DNA of 64,000 bases, taken from NCBI GenBank assembly GCA_947683625.1, contig CANTUR010000279.1, forward strand, positions 2,264,501 to 2,328,500, in the 5' to 3' direction. The notes below the pieces were generated by a model. It was not told the origin of the DNA. It was given only the letters and a program-made list of their open reading frames with translations, and did not search any database. Below, one piece after another: positions 12,463-23,999 of this stretch (positions within the stretch are counted from its first letter, which is position 1; each line of letters opens with the position of its first letter). The translations under genes were made by a program, and so were the position numbers. Source of the DNA: Mallotus nudiflorus. Its lineage: Eukaryota > Streptophyta > Magnoliopsida > Malpighiales > Euphorbiaceae.

Positions 12463-12840
12463 CAAGAATGGAAACTTTATTTTGATGGAGCCGTGAATAA
12501 TATAGGAGTAGGGCTAGGAGTAATTCTTATCACACCATAAGGAGAAACCATCTCAATGGCCAAGAAATTAGACTTCAAGGTTACAAACAATATGGCTGAG
12601 TACGAGGCATGTATCTATGGCATGGAAGCAGCATTGGTAGTTGGAGTTAAAGACCTATTGGTTTATGGAGATTCCATGTTAGTCATCAGCTAGGCTAACG
12701 AAGAGTGGGAAGTAAAAGAAGAGAGATTGAAACCTTATGCCTGCTATTTGAGAAAACTAATAAGGAATTTCACTAAATGTCTTTTAATACATTTACCAAG
12801 AGATGAGAATCAAATGGCAGATGCTTTGGCAACATTTTCT
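12463..12840 (+). pseudogene. Element B second (archaeal-type) RNase H
   Basis: A second RNase H-like domain sits between the first and integrase: WKLYFDGAVNNIGVGLGVIL (first Asp at FDG), NNMAEYEACIYGMEAAL (Glu), VYGDSMLVIS (second Asp) and MADALATF (final Asp). These are the D-E-D-D positions of RNase HI, in an arrangement like the archaeal type. Carrying this extra domain is an established mark of the Tat lineage. A TAA near 12538 and a TAG near 12692 interrupt it. The last part is open at 12727-12978. Confidence 0.8.
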
Positions 12841-13039
12841 TCAATGTGGGATAAACCGACGAGATCGATAATGAAACCTTTGGTGATAATGAAGATGAAA
12901 GCTCCATGTTATGGCAAAGAACATGTCATGAATATTCAGAGAGGGCCAGAGGAAAAGCCATGGTTTTACGATATCTAGAGATTTATCGAGGAAATAAGAT
13001 ATCCAAACGAAGCAACTTCCAAAGATAGGTATTCTCTTC

Positions 13040-14205
13040 ATGTTCTTGCATGCCATTATATAAGTCATGATGGGATACTATACAGAAGGATGTCGAATGG
13101 AATACAGCTGAGATGTCTCAAGAAGGATGAAGCAGAATAGGCAATGAGAGAGATTCATGCAGGAGTTTATGGACCACACATGAATGGGATAATTCTAGCA
13201 AAGAAGATTACTCGGTAAGGGCACTATTGGGGGAGTATAGAAAAGGACTGTATCCGAATAGTGAGAGAATGCTATCAATGTCAAGTACACAAGAATCCTA
13301 ATCACCTTCCCCCCATAGTTCTAATCAGTTTAACATCTCCATGGCCCTTTGCAACCTGAGGAATATATATAATAGGGGAAGTAAAACCAATTGCTTCAAA
13401 CAAGCATAAACATATAGTAGTTGCAATCGACTACTTTTTAAGATGGATAGAAGCAGAATCCTTTAGCACCTTAAAAGCTAGATAGATGGCAAAGTTCATT
13501 AAGAAGAACCTCATTTGCAGGTATGGGATCCCACACCATGTTGTGACAGATAATGGAGTTTTATTTCAGACAGAAACCGCTGAGTTATTACAAAGATACA
13601 AGATTGAGCATCATAAGTCCTCACCTTATCGACCTCAGGCTAATGGTGCAGTAGAAGCAGCTAATAAGAATATAAAGAAGATTCTCTCTAAGATGGTGAA
13701 GACACATAAAGACTGGTTCGACTACCTCTCTTTCGCTTTGTGGGGATATAGAACTACAACACGTACTACTAGAAGACAAACTTCGTTCTCGTTAGTATAC
13801 GGTTGTGAAGCAGTTCTACCCATAGAAATAGAAATTAAATCCTTGAGAGTGGTTATAGAAGCAAAAATCCCCGAGAGTGAATGGATGAAAAAGAGGTTTG
13901 ATTACCTTGTATCTTTGGATGAGAAAAGGATGGATGTTTTATTCCATACTCAGATTTATCATAGGAGAATAGCAAGAGCGTTCAATAAAAAGGTTAAGCT
14001 GGGAAAGATAAAAGCTAGAGATATGGTATTAAAGCATGCAAGGGCAATGGTGTTTGAGCTAAGAGGAAAATTTAGACCAAACTTGGAAGGACCGTATTTA
14101 GTCAAGACAATCTTGCCCAAGGGAGCCGCAAAGATATCAGATCTAAAAGGGAATGAATTCACTGAGCCAATCAACCTCGATCGCCTTAAGAAATACTACC
14201 TTTGA
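13040..14205 (+). pseudogene. Element B integrase
   Basis: This enzyme inserts the cDNA into the host genome. The N-terminal zinc-binding region is visible as HYISHDG, then REIHAGVYGPHMNG and CYQCQVHKN. The core has its three acidic residues: Asp in VAIDYFLRW (about 13428), Asp in VVTDNGVLF (13541-13567) and Glu in NGAVEAANKN (13643-13672). An uninterrupted piece of 239 codons (13486-14205) covers most of the core and the C-terminal domain, ending LDRLKKYYL, a usual end of Tat pol. There is no chromodomain, as expected. Upstream stops (about 13138 and 13360-13480) break the frame. Confidence 0.85.
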
Positions 14206-14216
14206 AAAAAAAACCC

Positions 14217-14367
14217 GCTAATTAGAAAACCTAAAAAGGCTGGTTAGAAAAAAGTTAGGACATTCCCCACTGTTCAGAAAACCCGTAAAGGGCTGATTAG
14301 GCAGAAATTAGGGAAATGAAAATGGGAGAAAAAATGTTCAGTTAGAAAATCTAAAAGGACTAGCTGA
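14217..14367 (+). repeat. Three post-pol hairpins of element B
   Basis: Immediately after the pol stop lie three imperfect hairpins: 14217-14247, 14270-14302 and 14338-14367. The best pairs TCAGTTAG with CTAGCTGA. Loops begin AAAACC or AAAATC and end in AAAGG-like purines. A fourth with a TAAGCTG/CGGCTTA stem and the same loop type lies at 15086-15113, beside a 15-base G/A tract. Confidence 0.65.
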
Positions 14368-14532
14368 TAACAGGAGTTGTGTCATGTGATGTGATAAATG
14401 TACTTATTTTTGCCCAGGTTAATGAAATGAATTGAAAAGACATTTTTGTTAAATATTGCATCTTCTATCTTTATTACAAGACACAAAACTTGAAGGAAAA
14501 ATAAAAAATAAGAAACCAGCATTATGAGACCA

Positions 14533-15840
14533 CTAATTTTGTTTTTGTTTCTTTCTTGACTCATCTAACAATATTTGAGTCCTTTTATATTTAATAAGTT
14601 CTGGTGATTCTGTAGATTGCATAGTAACCCAAGTCTTGTAGTTGTCATCAGTAGTCATGTCAGCATCCAGGCACATATTTCGTTCCAAAGCTCTATGAGG
14701 CCACAAGTTCTTCACCTTGTCCAAGAAATCTTGTCACATGAGGAAACCTTTAAAGTTAGTTATAACAACAACAATGAATTGAGGGCGACCATACCGACGA
14801 CAGAGGCATCAAGCAGAAAGAAAGGTCGAAAAGTGTAATCCGAGAATAGGGACACAATTGTCATACAAGTTGATGGTCATGAATTTTAATCTCCACCAAG
14901 GACAGATCCAAGTAATCTCAGTATCGATAATGCCTTTTATCCAATCAGTCCATTGATCCGTAGTTTGCTTATCCTTTATCTTCAAAGGACAAGATTATAG
15001 ATGATGAGGTTGATAAATCAAAGCATTAGGAGGAGCATCAAGTAGACTCAATTTCTCCTATAACTAAATCTTTAAAAAAAAAACCTAAGCTGAAAACGTG
15101 AAAGGGCGGCTTAAGCAAAAAAAAAAGGGGGGGGGGGAGGTTACATACATGAAGGAGAAGCAAACTGCCTAAGAGTCAGTTTTGAACTTTGAAATTATCT
15201 AACCCAATTATAGTTTCAGCAAGTATGACAGGCACGGGATTAGCTCCAGTTTCTACCTATTCTAAGATATTGATAATCCTTACATCAGTACCTCCATAAG
15301 AAGACACTAGTAGAAACTGAGCATATAAGTAGAAAGTGATAGTTCTGATCCAAACAGCATTAGTTTTGTCTCTAGTTCCATATAAGGAAATCAGAAAAGG
15401 AAGACTGATGGTTTTAGCATTATGCGCATACATGTAGATAACATCTGGTGGCATATCAAAGAATGTTATTAATCTGTTGGGAAACTTAATCTCAAGGTCT
15501 GGGAGAGAAATGATAACAGTCAAACTTAGTGAACATCCCAGAATAGCAATAAATTCCTCGATCAGGGGACACAACTCTTGTCTAATGAAATTGAGTTGAA
15601 TCAATGATCCTTAGCATCCTAGAAAGTGGTAGCAGTATGTAAGAAATTATTGTCTATCTTGAGATGTTGAAAGGACTTTAAGGGTTTGGCATGAAAGGGC
15701 AAAATTTTATTCCAATCATCTCCATTAAGGGTCTTGAGAAATTTCTTCATCAAAGTGTGGCTTGTGTCATTATAGAGGTGAAGAATGGAATTGATGCAAT
15801 GTATTTGTCTTATGGTTCTTATATAGGCCATAAATCAGAT
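14533..15840 (-). pseudogene. Element B antisense gene 1: relic resembling retroelement-associated DUF7745-type proteins
   Basis: Read on the minus strand, pieces at 15619-15831, 15257-15604 and 14533-14724 line up as one decayed protein. The central piece reads ELCPLIEEFIAILGC, then ISLPDLEIKFPNRL and KTISLPFLISLYGTRD. The series LCP-x-IEEF-x-ALL, a Leu/Pro-rich segment and SLPFL-x-YG resembles a protein type annotated as DUF7745 in many plant genomes, usually associated with retroelements. I name the family from memory of the pattern, not from a search. It is antisense to pol, inside B, between the pol hairpins and the second antisense gene. Its function is unknown. Stops separate the pieces. 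Confidence 0.5.
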
Positions 15841-15899
15841 ACATAAAGGATTAGGATTGATTTTTGGACCAAATTCGTGTTGGAGTGGGTAAAGAAGCA

Positions 15900-16060
15900 G
15901 AATTGGAATTGAGATTTCCAATCAAAAATTCAGAATTTTAGATTTCCAATCAAAATTCTAGATTTCTGATCATAAATCCATAATTCTGATCAAAATTCTA
16001 GATTTTTGATCAAAAATCTAGGACGCCGGCTGGACTTCTAATGTTTCCGATCAAAAAAAA
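15900..16060. repeat. AT-rich GATC-centred repeats with a 24-bp perfect palindrome
   Basis: A short cluster of variants of GATTTCYGATCAAAAATC contains a perfect 24-bp palindrome at 15998-16021 (half-site CTAGATTTTTGA, centre TGATCA). A similar cluster around AGAAATCTGATCAGAAATCT lies at 18230-18380. The two bracket the antisense PMD gene. Confidence 0.6.
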
Positions 16061-16515
16061 AGGAAGAAAAGGAAATTATGATTTGGTCCAGAATAAAAGT
16101 CCATGATGCATAAAAGGAGACAATTATGAAATATCTCAAAGTACAATCATGCTAATACAATTCCTAAAGAAAGTCAGTCATCCTGAGCTCCAGTGTCTAG
16201 CCAGGGTCTCCACTCTCTAGCTGGATCGTCACTCTGATCTGGGGGCATAGAAGTCCCAACATTGTGTCCATCAAAACTAAGGCTAGCAAGCTATCACCGG
16301 AGCCTCTCATTCTTATGCTCCAAATCCCTGGCATAATTCTGTTGCATTAGAAAATAGTTAAAATCCTATATATCATGCATACATTTGCATAGTTGTTGTG
16401 AATACTAACCCTCCAAGTATCAATAATTTGCATAGTAAACAATCTCTGGGAAGAGGCAATTCTATACAAATACTCCGCCTCTATCCTAGGGACCTGTAAA
16501 ATAAATTTTACTAAT

Positions 16516-18025
16516 TCAACAACAAATGCAGGTTTTTGCAGGGTTGGTAAGGGAGCAAATTGAACTTACATGTGAAGCATCAAGGGGTGAGAAGCTAGGA
16601 ATTTGAGCTGTATCAAAATACATGTGTCGCTTAATATGAGTCTGTACCATGGGAGCCCAATAATACATCGACCTATCAAATGGGGGAACATCACCTAGAA
16701 TAGTACCCAAGGAAGCCTCACCATAAGCAGTCTCACTGTGATGAGTAGGCGCGACTTCCTGCTCGGTCTCCTCAGTATCATCCTCAGTCTCCTCCATATC
16801 AGCATCAGGGACTCCTTCAAACTATACAGAGAACGAAATGTCAATAATGATGAGAGAATTGAATTAAAGTAGTGAGAGAAAGCATACCTCAGTTGGTTTG
16901 TAGGAACCTGCTCTAAGAGGTTCTCTTGAATATACTCTCGATAATGACGAGAATGCTCAAGCATGGTCAAAGCATCATATCCCTTAAAAGTAGCTCTAAG
17001 CTCAGGGCCAATCATGCTGCTACTCCATAACATCAAGGAAGGAATAGAAGAGGGGACACGCCTCCTAGAGGGTCCCATATGCCAGTGATAAACAAGCTCA
17101 CCAAGATACCACATCTGGCAGCCATAACCAGGAAGTAGAACTCTCATAGTCTCTAGTCTCACAGCTACAGTCATAAATCATATCGTTGAATGTCTTCAGT
17201 ACAAGCCAACCAATTTGATCTAACCTGCAGACTCATTCATTTAAATTTAAATTTGGTTAAACTTTTACAATTAATGAAATATTAAAAGTTAAAATTTTCT
17301 TACCAGGTCTCACTTTAAAGATTTTTGCTGATCTCGATAAGTCTGCAAATCATGCTTGATGCTAGCAAGACGAGAGGAACCCCACCTCTACATCAAGGAA
17401 GACTCCTTTTGGAGCTAATGGAACTGAAACCTTGAATCACTCCAGTCTTAATGCCCCAAATTTGAAAAAGGATAATAAAGGAAATAAGGAGGGGAAGGTG
17501 AAAGTAAGTAAAAGTTAAAAAGGGATAAGAAGCATACATGCAAGACATGCCAGAAGCCGCACATCATCACAGCGCCTTTACAAACAGTATCCAATCTATA
17601 GTAGAGGTAAGCAAGTGTTGTAGACCCCCAATCCAAAGTAGAGACCCTAGCAAGATCCTGAAGAGGGCCAAGAAGAGCGATGCTAACCTCATGACCAGTC
17701 TCTCAAGAGTTAGTGTAGTGCCAAGCAAAATCAATAAGAAACATCTCACCTTCTATAGAATCTGGTGAGGTGTAGCAGTAGGTAGTCTCCTGAAACCTTG
17801 TACAAGAGAAGAAAGAAGCACATTCTTCCTATTCTTCCATGTCGGAACAAACTCGAGCGAGTCACGAACGTAACGACTCCTAGCATCCTCCGGAAGGGTG
17901 CAGTAATAGATATTAAAAGGAACTGGGGTACCTCCGAATGCAATCTTAGTAATAGTAGAAAAACTCATCGGGGAAATAGTCAGCTCACCCACTCGCGTGT
18001 GGAAGGTGTGAGTGGTGTCCATCCA
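16516..18025 (-). pseudogene. Element B antisense gene 2: plant-mobile-domain (PMD) protein relic
   Basis: On the minus strand the start at about 18022 gives MDTTHTFHTRVGELTISPMS, matching the THTFH-x-GE-T motif of the aminotransferase-like plant mobile domain. It continues as STLDWGSTTLAYLYYRLDTV (about 17580-17645), the WGS-x-LA-LY-L motif of that domain, and MWYLGELVYHWHMGP at about 17060-17115. An acidic C-terminal piece lies at 16516-16797 (EETEDDTEETEQE). The pieces are in different frames; intervening AT-rich segments could be introns or decay. PMD proteins of the host are nuclear and linked to silencing and gene expression; transposon copies are known. Here it lies antisense to pol, between pol and the 3' LTR. 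Its function in the element is not known. Confidence 0.65.
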
Positions 18026-18381
18026 CCTCTCAATAAGTGCAAAAAAGGAATAGTGATCTGACCTACCTCAAGCAGTCGGTAAAGCAATAACAAAATGTTA
18101 AAAGCCGAATGCCCAAACATGATGTGCTAGCTCCCTAGATAAGTCATGGAATAACTCTCGCACTAAGTGAAAACAACCCAAGAATTTTAATGGTTTCTGA
18201 AAAATGCAGAAACAACAGGATCATTTTTCTTTCATAAATCTCTGATTTTTTATGTCACTTTAAAAAAAATCAAAAATCAAATAAGAAATCCAGAATTTCG
18301 ATCGGATTTCCTAATTTCTAATAAGAAATTTAAGAAATCTGATCAGAAATCTGGGATTTCAATCCGGAAATTCAAACTTTC

Positions 18382-18981
18382 GATGAAAATTCCAGTGAAA
18401 TTTAACATATTTTAATTTTAATTTGTCAATTTTTTATGATTTACATCTACTTTGTCCATTAAATTGCATGCATATAAACATTAATTTTATATACTAAAAT
18501 AAATATGTTTATTGTAGAATTGAAAACAGAGATAAGAAATTTGCCTCATCTCCAACCTGAGATCATCTGTGGAGGTGCAAGTGGGTCAAAGGAAATATCT
18601 CTTCATCTTCACGAAGTCCCAAATCATTCTGGGGAAAATGCAGACACAAAGTGATGGGATCTGATTACCTAGAACAACTCCCACATAGCCTACACTATGG
18701 GTGGGCCATAGGATCAGACAAATCCAAAATCAAACGTCGGATGAGAGAATAATTGAAGGAAGAAAATTTAAAAACCAAGAGAAAATGAAAAGAAAAAAAG
18801 AGAAGAAGAATAGGAAAAAGAGGTAATGAATCGGAAAAAGGAGGAAAGGAATATATAAAGGAGAAATTATCCACTTTGGTCCTTCAACTTCGGTTTACAT
18901 TTAAGTCCACTTGATTCTTTGTAATTTAGTCCTAAATTGTAAAGCTTTATAGTTTAGCAATTTAAGGAATTATTAAAAATA
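18382..18981. other. Element B region between antisense genes and the repeat array
   Basis: This is AT-rich sequence with a purine-rich block (GAAAAAGGAG-like, 18760-18865). It likely includes the promoter and start of the antisense PMD gene, since that gene's first recognisable codons lie just to the left. No coding match was seen. Confidence 0.35.
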
Positions 18982-20000
18982 CAATGTATCTTCAATCGAT
19001 TATACAACCGAGTATAATCAGCATCATACGACTGAGTGTGATGCCTCTTTTCAAATCAGACTATACGACCGAGTGTAGTTAGCATTGTATGATCGAGTAC
19101 AATGTATCTTCATTCGATTATACGACCAAGTATAATCAGCATCATACGACTGAGTGTGATGCTCCTTTTCAAATCAAACTATACGATCGAGTGTAGTTAG
19201 CATTGTACGACCGAGTGCAATATATCTTCAATCGATTATACGACTAAGTATAATCAGCATCATACGACCGAGTATAATGCCTCTTTTCAAATCATACGAG
19301 TGTAGTCAGCATTCTATGATCGAGTACAATGTATCTTTAATCGATTATATGATCGAGTATAATCAACATCATACGACCAAGTGTGATGCCTCTTTTGAAA
19401 TCAAACTATACGATCGAGTGTAGCCAACATTATATGACCGAGTACAATGTATCTTCAATCGAGTATACGACTAAGTATAATCAGCATTATATGATTGAGT
19501 ATGATGTTTCTTTTCAAATCAGACTATACGATCGAGTGTAGTCAGCATTGTACGATCGAGTACAATGTATCTTCAATCGATTATATGACCGAGTATAATC
19601 AGCATCATACAACTAAGTGTGATGCTTCTTTTCAAATCAGACTATACGACCAAGTGTAGTCAGCATTGTACGACCGAGTGCAATGTATCTTCAATTAATT
19701 ATACAATCGAGTATAATCAGCATCATACGACCGAGTGTGATGTTCCTTTTCAAAACAGACTATACGACTGAGTGTAGTCAGCATTGTATGATCAAGTGCA
19801 ATGTATCCTTAATCGATTATATGATTAAGTATAATTGGCATCATACGACCGAGTATGATGTAATTTTTTAATTCAATGCTATACATCCGAGTATAGTCAA
19901 ACATTGTACATCCGAGTACAATGTCTTTCGTTCACCTAAGGTTATATGATCGAGTATAATCAATATCATACGACCAAGTATGATATGAAATGTTGTACAT
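18982..20000 (+). repeat. Tandem array of ~118-bp units built from hairpins
   Basis: About eight head-to-tail units begin at 18982, 19100, 19218, 19327, 19445, 19563, 19681 and 19799. The spacing is 118 bp except one of 109, and a diverged end runs from 19919. Each unit holds four imperfect inverted repeats of the form stem-GAYCGA-stem: ATTATAC/GTATAAT, CATCATAC/GTGTGATG, ACTATAC/GTGTAGT and CATTGTAC/GTACAATG. The array lies between the antisense genes and the polypurine tract. Tandem repeats at this position are known in Tat/Ogre elements and can seed satellite DNA. Confidence 0.85.
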
Positions 20001-20114
20001 CCGAGTATAGCAAATTCACAAGCAGAAACTTAAAGGAGCAGGTAAGTATCCTAACTTTTAATTTAGAAATTGGGTCCTATTTTGCTTTACCGCAATTTGT
20101 CAAGGAAACAGCGA

Positions 20115-20128
20115 CAAAGGGGGGCAAC
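20115..20128 (+). other. Element B polypurine tract
   Basis: CAAAGGGGGGCAAC lies directly before the LTR start TGTAGATA. It is the expected primer for plus-strand synthesis. Confidence 0.75.
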
Positions 20129-22265
20129 TGTAGATACTTAATTTCGGGATAATGTGTTATGGATGCAGCAAAGGACTCCAGTGATGAAGATGTCTTCGAT
20201 ACTTAATCTTTAAAATTCTAAGGGTTTAAATGCAGCTTTTAAATGAATGATTTAATGTTTTTAGGGACTAAATTGCAACATTTTTTTAGGACCTAATTGC
20301 AAAATTTAAATTCTTCTAGGGGCCTTTTTATATATATATATATATATCTGTGTGTGTGTGTGTGTGTGTCAGAATCACACCAATTTCAATTGGGATTGTG
20401 TAATTCCAATCGGAATTACACAATCCCGGTCGACATTGAATTCTTCCATCTCTGTTTTCCTATTTTTAATTCAGTTTTAATTGGTTTAAAATTCCTAATT
20501 AACTCAATCCTAACTGGTTTAAAATTTCTAAATATAATTTTAAGTATTAATCTTATACTTTAAGAATTATAATCATATTAGGATTGGGTTAGGCTTCCTA
20601 ATTCCACTATATAAAGAAGGGGAGGGAAGAAAAAGCGAAAACGGTGAAGAGGAAAAAGAGAGAACGAAGAAAAAGGAAGAGGGGGAGGAAGAAGAAAACG
20701 TGATTTTCTTTTGAGTTATTTTTTTTTACAAAAAAATTCCTTTTAATTTAACAATTAATTCAAGGTTCGTGGAGAATTTTTGAAGAAGAAGATTCGAAGG
20801 CTTATCGAGAATGATGACTTACAAATTTCAGGAGTACCCTAAATCACTCATAATCATATCATCTTCTTCTTATTCTTTATTTGTTTATTTATTTTTTTAT
20901 ATTATTATTTTATTATTATTATTCTTTCAAGTTATTATCATAATTTATTCATTACTCATTATTTTAGCTTATTTTTTGTGGTGATTATAGAGAAAAATGC
21001 ATGGTGATCATGTGGGAGGGATGAATTCATGAGAAGTTTGTGGAAGACTATGGATAAAGCCTCATAAAGACTTAGTTTCTAGGGTTTTATTTTTATTTTT
21101 ATTTTTATTGTCTTTATTTTTATTTATTGCTTTATTTTTTTTATTAACTATTTTATGAATTAATGTAATATCCCTAATAGTGGGAGTAGTAAAATTACAT
21201 GTATGGTTGTTTTTTTATTTTTATTTAATTGGTTAGTAAAATTAGGTTTCAATTAGGAAATTATTTAAAATCAATGGAGGAAGTAGATTAATGTAGGTCG
21301 CATGTTAATAAATATTAGGGTTTTAATAAGGATTAATTTAATTATTTGTTTGATCTTTTGTTTAATCATTTTTTGTGTTTTTATTTGTTTTTGGGTTTAT
21401 TTATTATTTTTATGTGTTTTGGGGCCTTAAGCCCATTTTAGGCTTGGATTTATTTATTTGAGTTTAGGTAATTCTTTTAAGCCCATCTCATTTAATAATT
21501 AATTAGGTTTAATTAATTAAAATATATTTTTTAGGTCCATAATTAATTAGATTTTAGGTTAGAAATATCCTTATGCCCATCTAGTCAATTAGACATAGAC
21601 CCACCTAATTTAATTTAATTAATTTAGACTTAGCCCATTTAATTTAAGCCCTTTTCTTCATAATTTGTAGATTTAAGCCCACCATTTAATTAAAACATAT
21701 AGAATTAGGCCCACTAATTTAAATATTCCATAATTTTATAGAATTAGGAACATTTTTATTAAAACAAGTAGACTTAAGTTCATTTAATTGAAATCGAAAG
21801 GAATTAGGTCTTTAGGTTCACTTATAATTTAAAATATATAGATTTAACTCATTTATTTAAAATCCATGTAGATTAGACTAACTTAAGGATTATGTGATTT
21901 ATCGAATGCATTATTTACTTGTATATTATATGACTAGTTTGCCTTGGAGTTGATTATTTTTAGGGTTTATATGAAATTACATGTAAATAGAGAACAAAAT
22001 AATAATTCATAAAGTAATTCTAAATGAACACAAGACTGAAAGAAATTGGTATTTCGTATCCAGAATCTCCTGGTTGTGGTGCTAGCTTTCTTTTAGGGAA
22101 TTGAGTACCACCTTTTCGATTTTCCCAGTTATTGCCCTAGGTGGCGACTCCTCATATCCACGCCATGTCTTTATGACAATGGTTAGTGTGTTCTCTAGAG
22201 CCCTGAGCTCAAACAGTGTTGCGGTTGCTAAAATATTGGACGTGCGCTAAACCTCGCCGTCTACA
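20129..22265 (+). mobile_element. Element B 3' LTR
   Basis: This LTR of about 2137 bp starts TGTAGATACTT after the polypurine tract and ends CTACA. The part from 20434 is nearly identical in order to 5138-6965. Its first 305 bp, absent from the 5' copy, include a (TA)n(TG)n microsatellite at about 20329-20371 and two stretches of the type GGACTAAATTGCAA. The target-site duplication cannot be checked because the left LTR start is lost. Confidence 0.85.
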
Positions 22266-23483
22266 CTAACCCATCTTCTAAAGTTTATATATTTAGATGT
22301 CCTTTGAGATCAAATACAAAGACCTTGGTAGAATACTTCTCCTTTGAAGCAATGATGCACTTAAGTAGCTTCAAAATAACTTGAACTTGAGGACTTACTT
22401 GAAATGCAACACTAGTATTCACAAACTTGTAAATGTTGTTTCCTTCTAAACTTGAAACATGAATATCTTAAGTTCTTCTTACTACAAACAAAAAGTCCAT
22501 GCATTCCTTTGAAAAAATTAAAATATTGTAGCTCTTTCTCATACATCATGCAAGGAATGAAATCTTCAAAGGGATTGTTAACAGTGTAATGCATTTCAAG
22601 AGCATCATTAAATGGATCTTTATATGGCTTTAAGGTCTACAAAAAAATTTCAAAACATTAGAAAAAGAAAGATTAAAGTTGTTAGTATAATCATGATATG
22701 AATAAGCATCTCCTTATCCTTTATAATTCTCTTAATCTTTAGTTTCCTCTTTTGTGCACAAACTTCTAAATTTTCCTCTTCATGGTGCTTATATTCTTCA
22801 TGATCATAATATGCACTCTTGAAAAATCTTTGACTAGTTAATCCTTTGACAAGTTCATTAGATTGCTCAAAACTTTGTGAACACTCCTTATTAGCTTCAG
22901 TGACATGAAAATTTTCCATAAAATCTCTTTCAAAGATCTATACTTTCTCATCAAGTTCTTTTCTAAGTTGTATACAATTGCCATTATCTTTAACTTCTTA
23001 CAATATTTCATCATGGCTTTTGGCATTGTTTTGCTCCCACACCTCCACAATTTCTTCATCAACTATTTTCTCTTCAAAGCCCTTGTTCACACTTTCTTCA
23101 TTCACCAAAACATGAATGTTTTCATCCTTTTTAATAACCTGATCATCTACTTTAATGCATAATTGCTCTTTAAATTTCTCACCTTGCTCACTCAACCCAT
23201 TTTTAACACTCAACTCACTCTTTTATTTTCTTTCATTTTCATAGGTTTCCTTTTCCAAAGTTTTCCTACATGAAGATTGAATCTCTTCATTTTATTGATT
23301 GATGCTCAAATCTTCAAAAATTAACTTTGTAGGCAAGGTTTCAAGTTGGCACTATTTCCCTTTATTCTTCTCCCTAACTTGTCTCTCAACCACTTTAATT
23401 GCTTCAACATTCCTTAAACCTTATTTTGTCCTTTGAAAGTGATTATGAAAATCCCTATAATACTGATTTGGCATAGATTTCTT
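22266..23483 (-). pseudogene. Element C: decayed internal region downstream of gag
   Basis: Minus-strand pieces at 22998-23213, 22838-23062, 22650-22919 and 22412-22594 are rich in Lys, Glu and Ile and are broken by stops. They follow the gag relic in the right direction and distance to be spacer or protease-region sequence of the same Ty3/gypsy element, but I recognise no domain. The element is cut at 22265 by the LTR end of element B. Confidence 0.35.
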
Positions 23484-23999
23484 TCACATTATAGTCTTCA
23501 TCTCTTGCCATGAAGAGATAAGTTCTTCTCCATAGTGCCTCCTTGAGACCACTAGTTGATTCCACCAAACTAATGCATAACCCATGAAAATGGTGGTTGC
23601 AAGCTTGGCTTTCTTTTCCTTAAAGTAGTAGTGGTAATTAAACATAAAATCTATCTTTTTTTCCCATGCTAGATACGCTTCGGGATCACTTCTGCTATGG
23701 AAATTAGGTATCTTCATCTTTATGCTCCTAAGGTTATTATCTTGCTTATTATGTCCTTGAATGCTCTCATTAATAAACTCATCATCATCATCACACTATC
23801 TCCCTCTATAAAGTTATCTAGGTGTGATTTGAGTTATATTATTGGTGTTGGTGGTGGTTATAGCTTTACTTCACTCTAACCTCCCTATTAGCTCTTAAAA
23901 CTTTTAATGGTTCTTTAATAATTGAGTCATCTTATCTTGCATTGCCTTTATAAAGAGCTTCCATTCAGGATCTATCTCAACCTCTTTTGAATTTGCCAT
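23484..23999 (-). pseudogene. Element C gag (Ty3/gypsy)
   Basis: A minus-strand start at 23999 gives MANSKEVEIDPEWKLFIKAM. After stops, an open piece reads MKIPNFHSRSDPEAYLAWEK and then AKLATTIFMGYALVWWNQLV and ELISSWQEMKTIM. The order PxFxGRxDPEAYLxWEKK, KLAxxxFxxYAxxWWxQL and WxEMKxxM is that of a Ty3/gypsy gag core. The protein is broken by stops and has no zinc knuckle in the surviving part. It lies 0.9 kb from a primer-binding site and LTR in the same orientation. Confidence 0.75.

Noticed and set aside
15121..15140. G-quadruplex from the run of G
   Set aside because: It is one continuous G/A-rich run without four separated G tracts; it could also be an assembly-sensitive homopolymer.
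18982..20000. CRISPR array
   Set aside because: Units are about 118 bp with diverged copies, no unique spacers and a plant retroelement context; this is a tandem repeat.
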